Made by a program: the position numbers and the translations under genes. DNA of 32,294 nucleotides from contig JAPKCI010000053.1 of assembly GCA_028823035.1 (NCBI GenBank), positions 1 through 32,294 of the forward strand, given 5' to 3'. Origin of the DNA: Rubripirellula sp. (GTDB taxonomy: Bacteria > Planctomycetota > Planctomycetia > Pirellulales > Pirellulaceae). This document shows positions 26,946 to 32,294 of the stretch, in pieces. Every line of letters begins with the position of its first letter. The stretch's first letter is position 1. The notes beneath the pieces were generated by a model. The model did not search any database, was not told where the DNA came from, and saw only the letters and a program-made list of their open reading frames with translations.

Positions 26946-29900
26946 ATGCGAATCGTCTTTTTTTTCTCAGCGTTTTTCGTATGTAACTTTCCTTGCCTGT
27001 TGTCGGCGCAGCAGTCGGAATCGAAAATCAACTTTGATCGGGATATTCGCCCGATACTTTCAGATCGTTGCTACCGTTGCCACGGTCCCGATGGTGGGAC
27101 GCGGAAAGCGGATTTACGGTTGGACATGCACGACGCAGCACTGGAAGTGATAGTGCCAGGCAATCCGGAAGAAAGTGAACTGTTGCGGCGGATCACATCG
27201 GAGGACAGCGATGAACTGATGCCGCCTGCCGAATCGAATCTCGCTGTCACGGCGAAGGAAAAACAGTTGATTGCGGATTGGATCAAGCAGGGCGCAGCAT
27301 GGAAAAAGCATTGGGCGTTCGAGCAACGCAGTCGTCCCGGATTTCCGACAGTCAAGGCAGCAGATCGAGTTAGCAGTCCGATTGACCGGTTTCTGCTGTC
27401 CAAACTCGAGTCAAATGGCTTGAGTTATTCAGAGTCTGCGCCTAAGGAAAAGTTGATTCGACGTGTTACTTTTGATCTGACGGGTCTGCCCCCAACGCTT
27501 GACGAGATTGATGCGTTTCTGGGCGATGATTCAGCGGACGCCTTTGGCAAGGTCGTCGATCGTTTGCTAAGGTCGGAACACTATGGACAACGAATCGCTT
27601 CGGACTGGTTGGATGTGGCCCGCTATAGCGACACGTATGGATACCAGGTTGATCGCGATCGTTACGTTTGGCCGTGGCGTGATTGGGTGATTCGGGCCTT
27701 CAACGCGAACATGTCATATGACCAATTCATAACCGAACAGTTGGCAGGTGACTTGCTTTCGGATCCAACGGATGACCAGATTCTCGCGACTACTTTCAAC
27801 CGGCTCCATCCTCAGAAAGTCGAGGGCGGCAGCGTCGAGGAAGAGTTTCGTGTTGAGTATGTGGTGGACAGGGTGCAAACGTTCGCGACCGCATTTCTGG
27901 GGCTCACTCTGGAATGCGCGAGGTGTCATGATCACAAGTATGATCCACTTTCACAGGCTGAATACTATCAGCTGTTTTCGTATTTCAATAACATCGATGA
28001 ATCGGGGCTCTACTCTTATTTTACGAACTCGGTTCCTACGCCCACTCTTGCGATACTGAGTGATGAGCAAAAGAAAAAAATCGCTGTGTTAAGAGCGGAT
28101 GTTGAATCGCACACACCGCCGGGTGTCGACAAGTACAGCGAGTTGTCAGACGTCGACCTGTTGCAAGCGGCGTTGAAAATCCAAGGCAGGGATCCGATCG
28201 AGAGCGTTGATTTTAGCGCCGTCGACGGTCGGAATGCAAAAACGACCGATTTGCGTGGCAGGCCCGCATCGAAGCTGACCGGCGACGATGCGATCTCGCT
28301 GAAAACAGGTAATTTCAGACGTTATGCGCCGTTTTCGGTCAGTCTGTCCGTGAATACTCCGGATACAAAGCAGCGTGCCGTCGTTTTTCATCGCTCACGA
28401 GCGTGGACCGATGCCGGAAGTCGTGGTTATCAGTTGCTGATCGAAGAAGGCAAGTTGAGCGCGTCACTGATCCACTTCTGGCCAGGCAACGCCATTGGTG
28501 TGAAAACACTGGAAGAGATTCCCGTGAATCGGTGGCTTGATGTTGCTGTCGTTTATGACGGCAGCATTACAGCAGAAGGCATTTCCATTTTTGTTGATGG
28601 AAAGCGTGTCGGGGTCGAGATTACCAAGAACAACTTGACCAAGAACATTACCGGTGGTGGTGGTGACAATATCGCCATTGGGGCCAGATTTCGCGATCGC
28701 GGTTTTACCAACGGTCAGGTTTCATCCTTCAATGTCTATGATCGGCAGATTTCGGACTTGGAGGTCGCGTTGGCTCACGATGAAAAACAGTTTGCAAGTC
28801 CGTTGCAACTGCTTGACAAGGACGCTGAACTGTCCGAATCCATGAGGTTTGCGTTGGTACAGCATCTGGAATTGAATCAATCCAAAGATCACGTTGCATA
28901 TCGGCAACAGCTGGCATCCGCCCGCGAGCTGTTATGCAATGCCCTTGATCCTGCGACCGAGATCATGGTCATGCGTGAGTTGCCGCATCCCAAGCCCTCG
29001 TTTGTTTTACAGCGAGGTCATTATGGTCGTCGTTTGGAACAGGTCACAGCGGCCACACCTGCTGTTTTTCCCGCCATGAAGGAATCGTTGCCCAGTAACC
29101 GACTTGGACTGGCACGATGGCTGACAGATCCCGATCATCCGCTTACTGCGCGAGTCGCGGTCAACCATTATTGGCAATTGATTTTTGGTGACGGGATCGT
29201 CCGCACGCCAGAAGATTTTGGCAGGCAGGGTGCGTTGCCAACACATCCCGAACTGCTTGATTGGATGGCCAACGATTTTGTTTCGCATGGTTGGGATGTA
29301 AAGCGACTGTTGAAACAGATGGTCATGTCAACAGCGTATCGACAAACAAGTGTGGCTTCCAAAGACCTGTTGAAAATCGATCCAGAGAATGAACTTTTGG
29401 CTCGAGCCCCCTCGTACCGATTGTCTGCGGAAATGTTGCGAGACAACGTTCTGGTATCGAGTGGTCTGCTGGTGGATAAAATCGGTGGACCACCGGCGAA
29501 ACCCTATGAACTGGCCGCTTCGTTCAAGCCGTCCACACCTGACAAAGGCGACGGTTTGTATCGGCGATCACTTTACACGTATTGGAAACGTACCGGTCCA
29601 GCACCCGTGATGATGGCGCTTGACGCTGCCAAGCGGGATGTCTGTCGTGTCAAACGCGAACGCACCTCATCTCCGTTGCAGGCCTTGGCAATGTTGAATG
29701 GTCCGCAGTTTGTTGAGGCGGGTCGTGCACTGAGCCAGCAATTGTTGACCCGGCATGGCAACGATGCGGTTGATGCAATCACCCAAGACATGTTTCGGAT
29801 GCTGACCAGTCGCCGACCGAGTGAACAGGAAGCAACGGTGATTCGGACTCTTTACAGGACGCAGCGTGAGCACTTTCTCGCCAATCCCGATGCAGTTCTT

Positions 29901-30602
29901 GAATATCTTTCCAACGGACAATTTGGAGATTATGCCAAGACGGTTTCCGGACTCCAGTTACCACCCAACAAACATGAGTTTCATCTGGGCACAACACCCA
30001 ACGGTCAAGAGAAATTCCTGGGTGAATTTGGTCGCGCGAGTGTGTTCGCCATGCCACTGAATGAGTCCAGCGTGAAAAGTCTGGCAGCGTTGCCTCGTGA
30101 TCAGTCGGTTACTAGTGATCCGAAGCCGGTCGTTTCAAGTAGGATCGCCTTAACCGGGGAGTCGCCGACCGGAGCGGAAGATCCTGCTTCCCCCGGCGGA
30201 CACGCGGTCTTCAACAAAACCGCCGGACTGACCTTTGCTGATGGCCTGACCCTGGAAGCCTGGATCAAACCAACAGTAGCTGGTAGGGGGCGTATCTGGG
30301 ATAAAATCACCCCCGGTCAAGCTGATGGCCTGTTGCTTGATTTGAATGGTGGGTTGCGTTTCATTTGTGGTGGCACCGTCTGCATGGCCGATCGTGCCCC
30401 GGCAGTCGGGGAATGGTCGCATGTGGCATGCACTGCAAATTTCAAATCAAGACAGATTCGGTTTTACCTTAACGGTGAACCCGCAGGAGGAGTGAACCAG
30501 AATCCCGATTCCATGTCGAACGAATCGTTGGCTTCACTCGCGGCTTGGTCCAGCGTGGCTAACATGCTGATCAATCATGATGAATGCGTCACCAAACGAT
30601 AG
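26946..30602 (+). CDS. Secreted PSCyt1-PSCyt2-PSD1 (DUF1553) protein with two LamG-like domains
   Basis: 1218 aa, longer than typical DUF1553 proteins because of added lectin-like domains. The signal peptide is MRIVFFFSAFFVCNFPCLLSA. PSCyt1 has CYRCH (42-46) and likely ligand Met92 (LMPPAES). DUF1549 spans about 144-348 with LIRRVTFDLTGLPPT, HYGQRIASDWLDVARYSDT and CARCH (324-328) in CARCHDHKYDPLS. A first LamG/concanavalin-like domain covers about 440-615 (FSVSLSVN, RWLDVAVVYDGS, ISIFVDGKRV). PSD1 starts about 717 (RLGLARWLTDPDHPLTARV, FGDGIVRTPEDFG, PTHPELLDWMA, RRSLYTYWKR). A second LamG-like domain, about 1065-1190 (GLTLEAWIKP, WSHVACTANF, IRFYLNGEPAGG), sits before the normal PSD1 ending SSVANMLINHDECVTKR, so it appears inserted into PSD1. 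DUF1501 follows 7 nt downstream. The lectin domains suggest binding to a polysaccharide; the reaction is unknown. Confidence 0.93.
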   Translation: MRIVFFFSAFFVCNFPCLLSAQQSESKINFDRDIRPILSDRCYRCHGPDGGTRKADLRLDMHDAALEVIVPGNPEESELLRRITSEDSDELMPPAESNLAVTAKEKQLIADWIKQGAAWKKHWAFEQRSRPGFPTVKAADRVSSPIDRFLLSKLESNGLSYSESAPKEKLIRRVTFDLTGLPPTLDEIDAFLGDDSADAFGKVVDRLLRSEHYGQRIASDWLDVARYSDTYGYQVDRDRYVWPWRDWVIRAFNANMSYDQFITEQLAGDLLSDPTDDQILATTFNRLHPQKVEGGSVEEEFRVEYVVDRVQTFATAFLGLTLECARCHDHKYDPLSQAEYYQLFSYFNNIDESGLYSYFTNSVPTPTLAILSDEQKKKIAVLRADVESHTPPGVDKYSELSDVDLLQAALKIQGRDPIESVDFSAVDGRNAKTTDLRGRPASKLTGDDAISLKTGNFRRYAPFSVSLSVNTPDTKQRAVVFHRSRAWTDAGSRGYQLLIEEGKLSASLIHFWPGNAIGVKTLEEIPVNRWLDVAVVYDGSITAEGISIFVDGKRVGVEITKNNLTKNITGGGGDNIAIGARFRDRGFTNGQVSSFNVYDRQISDLEVALAHDEKQFASPLQLLDKDAELSESMRFALVQHLELNQSKDHVAYRQQLASARELLCNALDPATEIMVMRELPHPKPSFVLQRGHYGRRLEQVTAATPAVFPAMKESLPSNRLGLARWLTDPDHPLTARVAVNHYWQLIFGDGIVRTPEDFGRQGALPTHPELLDWMANDFVSHGWDVKRLLKQMVMSTAYRQTSVASKDLLKIDPENELLARAPSYRLSAEMLRDNVLVSSGLLVDKIGGPPAKPYELAASFKPSTPDKGDGLYRRSLYTYWKRTGPAPVMMALDAAKRDVCRVKRERTSSPLQALAMLNGPQFVEAGRALSQQLLTRHGNDAVDAITQDMFRMLTSRRPSEQEATVIRTLYRTQREHFLANPDAVLEYLSNGQFGDYAKTVSGLQLPPNKHEFHLGTTPNGQEKFLGEFGRASVFAMPLNESSVKSLAALPRDQSVTSDPKPVVSSRIALTGESPTGAEDPASPGGHAVFNKTAGLTFADGLTLEAWIKPTVAGRGRIWDKITPGQADGLLLDLNGGLRFICGGTVCMADRAPAVGEWSHVACTANFKSRQIRFYLNGEPAGGVNQNPDSMSNESLASLAAWSSVANMLINHDECVTKR

Positions 30603-30609
30603 GAACAAG

Positions 30610-32067
30610 ATGAATCTGAAATGCACAGGATTTGACCCCGAGTGGGGCATGTCGCGACGTCGTTTCCTGAATGGTTTCGGGATGGGAATGGGTGCCATTG
30701 GTTTGTCCGATTTGCTCGCTTCAGAGACGCAAGCAGGTGACGTTGCCAAGGTTGCCGGCGGTGTGCTGCCAGAAACACACCATGCCGCGAAAGCCAAACG
30801 TGTCATTTTTCTGTTTCAAAGTGGTGGGCCATCACAGATTGATCTGATGGACTACAAACCCCATTTGAACAAAGTTCATGGCCAACAATTACCAGATTCA
30901 GTTCGGCAGGGACAACGACTGACCGGCATGAGTGGTAACCAGTCGAGTCTGCCGTTGGTTGGTTCGCCCTTCAAATTTGCACAGCATGGCGAATCGGGAC
31001 AATGGCTCAGCGAGTTGCTACCGCACACCGCGGGTATCGCCGATGACATGTGCATCGTGAACTCGATGTACACCGAAGCGATAAACCATGGACCAGGGGT
31101 GACGTTCATCCAGACCGGATCACAGTTTCCGGGCCGGCCCAGCATGGGAGCGTGGCTCAGTTATGGTCTTGGCACTGCGAATCAGAATCTGCCGTCCTTT
31201 GTGGTCATGGTGACCAAGAACAAGGGTGGCCAACCCTTGGTGGCCCGACTTTGGGGCAGTGGCTTTCTTCCTGCCAGGCATCAGGGCGTGAGGTTTCGGT
31301 CAGGAAAAGATCCGGTTCTGTACCTGAATAACCCGAAGGGAATTGATTCCGCGAGCCGCAAGAGGATGCTCGATGCTCTGGAAAAACTGCATCATTTGCA
31401 GTTGGATCAGCAGGCCGACCCTCAGCTCGAAACGCGAATTTCGCAGTATGAGTTGGCGTTCAAGATGCAATCTTCCATTCCTGAAGTGGTCGATGTTGCC
31501 GATGAGTCAAAAGAAACTCTGGATCTTTACGGTCCCGATGTAAACAAGCCGGGATCGTATGCAGCCAACTGCCTGCTCGCCCGGCGTCTTGCCGAACGCG
31601 GTGTTCGGTACATTCAGCTCTATCATCCCGGGTGGGATCAGCATGGCGGTCTACCCGGGGGACTTCGCAATCAGTGCCGCGAAACCGATCAAGCCTCAGC
31701 CGCGCTGGTCAAAGATTTGAAACAACGCGGAATGCTTGAGGATACTTTGGTCGTGTGGGCGGGAGAATTTGGCCGCACGAATTATTGTCAGGGGCAACTC
31801 AATGGCAATCAGTTTGGTCGTGATCATCATCCACGCTGTTATTCCATGTGGATGGCCGGTGGAGGCACCAAGCCCGGAACCAGTTACGGAAAGACCGACG
31901 AATACGGATACAACATTGCTGAGAACCGTGTTCATGTTCATGATCTGCAAGCCACCATCCTGCACCTGCTGGGAATCGATCATGAGCGACTGACCTATCG
32001 ACATCAGGGACGACGTTACCGTCTTACCGATGTTCACGGCGAGGTCGTCAAGCCAATCATTGTTTGA
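30610..32067 (+). CDS. Tat-exported DUF1501 family protein, Gln-variant
   Basis: 485 aa from ATG 30610, preceded at 5 nt by AGGA, 7 nt after the DUF1553 stop. An in-frame ATG at 30577 lies inside the DUF1553 gene and is less likely. The Tat signal is SRRRFLNG (15-22) after an unusually hydrophilic leader (MNLKCTGFDPEWGM), a layout common in this subfamily. Blocks: SGGPSQIDLMDYKPHLN (71-87), CLLARRLAERGVRYIQLYHPGWDQHGG, DLKQRGMLEDTLVVWAGEFGR, FGRDHHPRCYSMWMAGGG, SYGKTDEYGYN and DLQATILHLLGIDHERLTY. The family's GGPSH His and the His before ATILHLLG are both Gln here (Gln76, Gln447), whereas both are His in the other two DUF1501 proteins. It partners with the LamG-bearing DUF1553 protein. Activity is unknown. 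Confidence 0.94.
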   Translation: MNLKCTGFDPEWGMSRRRFLNGFGMGMGAIGLSDLLASETQAGDVAKVAGGVLPETHHAAKAKRVIFLFQSGGPSQIDLMDYKPHLNKVHGQQLPDSVRQGQRLTGMSGNQSSLPLVGSPFKFAQHGESGQWLSELLPHTAGIADDMCIVNSMYTEAINHGPGVTFIQTGSQFPGRPSMGAWLSYGLGTANQNLPSFVVMVTKNKGGQPLVARLWGSGFLPARHQGVRFRSGKDPVLYLNNPKGIDSASRKRMLDALEKLHHLQLDQQADPQLETRISQYELAFKMQSSIPEVVDVADESKETLDLYGPDVNKPGSYAANCLLARRLAERGVRYIQLYHPGWDQHGGLPGGLRNQCRETDQASAALVKDLKQRGMLEDTLVVWAGEFGRTNYCQGQLNGNQFGRDHHPRCYSMWMAGGGTKPGTSYGKTDEYGYNIAENRVHVHDLQATILHLLGIDHERLTYRHQGRRYRLTDVHGEVVKPIIV

Positions 32068-32294
32068 CCGGGTTGCTCAAGAATTAGCAGGCAAGTTCTT
32101 CTTTTCGGATGACAAACGGAAACCTGCAAGGTTAGTGATTGACGGCAAAAACTTCAGTTTGACTTTGAATAAATCGCGTGAGGTGCTCGTGCATGACGTG
32201 TGGGGTACCGAACAGTGTCGCCCGTTTGTTACCGATGCTTTTGATTTCACGGCAAGTCGACGCGTTGACCAGTGTTGGACGCGTTGACCAGTGT
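32068..32294. other. Unassigned right edge of the window
   Basis: The last 227 bp follow the DUF1501 stop. On the plus strand a frame reads through it (KPARLVIDGKNFSLTLNKSR, VLVHDVWGTEQCRPFV) but begins out of frame inside DUF1501. On the minus strand a frame enters from the edge (REIKSIGNKRATLFGTPHVM) and ends near 32138. Neither matches a family I know, so either could be the end of a gene outside the window or noncoding. Confidence 0.4.
32259..32294. repeat. 19-bp tandem repeat cut by the window end
   Basis: GACGCGTTGACCAGTGTTG occupies 32259-32277. The next copy starts at 32278 and is identical for its 17 visible bases. Further copies may lie beyond the window. Confidence 0.8.

Noticed and set aside
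32030-32287. 85-aa protein at the right edge
   Set aside because: It starts out of frame inside the DUF1501 gene, runs into a tandem repeat and has no recognisable domain; a minus-strand frame covers the same DNA.

Overview
The window looks like a piece of a planctomycete chromosome (Pirellulaceae/Rhodopirellula-like). The evidence is family content: three PSCyt1-PSCyt2/DUF1549-PSD1/DUF1553 proteins each followed by a Tat-exported DUF1501 protein, one DUF1552-DUF1592 pair, two secreted formylglycine sulfatases, a multiheme c-type protein paired with a beta-propeller, and long gene-poor spacers. I see no rRNA, tRNA, IS element, prophage or CRISPR. The taxonomic call is an inference from these families.

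Layout, left to right. A cyclopropane-fatty-acid-synthase-like methyltransferase (minus, 92-1417) is followed by a ~0.7 kb spacer. Module 1 is a DUF1553 protein carrying a discoidin-like insert plus DUF1501 (2152-6717), then a YaiI/YqxD protein (6803-7258). A minus-strand pair follows: an epoxide-hydrolase-type alpha/beta hydrolase and an acetyl-xylan-esterase-like protein, overlapping by ATGA (7299-9562). Next is a plus-strand pair, a five-heme cytochrome and a GSDH-like beta-propeller protein, overlapping by 7 bp (10159-14210). Two sulfatases of different subfamilies are divergently transcribed from a 124-bp spacer (14303-17402). Module 2 is DUF1552-DUF1592 (17848-21635). A repeat- and hairpin-rich spacer leads to module 3, DUF1553-DUF1501 (21850-25945). 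A truncated formylglycine-generating-enzyme (FGE) gene lies convergent to it (25872-26369). A spacer with an 11-bp tandem array precedes module 4, a DUF1553 protein with two LamG-like domains plus DUF1501 (26946-32067). The last ~230 bp are unassigned.

How the genes may work together. Almost everything from 2152 to 32067 is predicted to be exported. The recurring unit is one secreted protein with CxxCH heme motifs, encoded next to one Tat-exported protein; DUF1501 belongs to the alkaline-phosphatase/sulfatase-like superfamily. Glycan-binding-like domains (discoidin, LamG) are inserted at different places in the DUF1553 scaffold, and sulfatases, an esterase and a heme/beta-propeller pair lie among the modules. 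I infer a periplasmic or surface system for (sulfated) polysaccharide attack that includes redox chemistry. The biochemical roles of the DUF1553/DUF1501 and DUF1592/DUF1552 pairs are not established and are the main unknown here.
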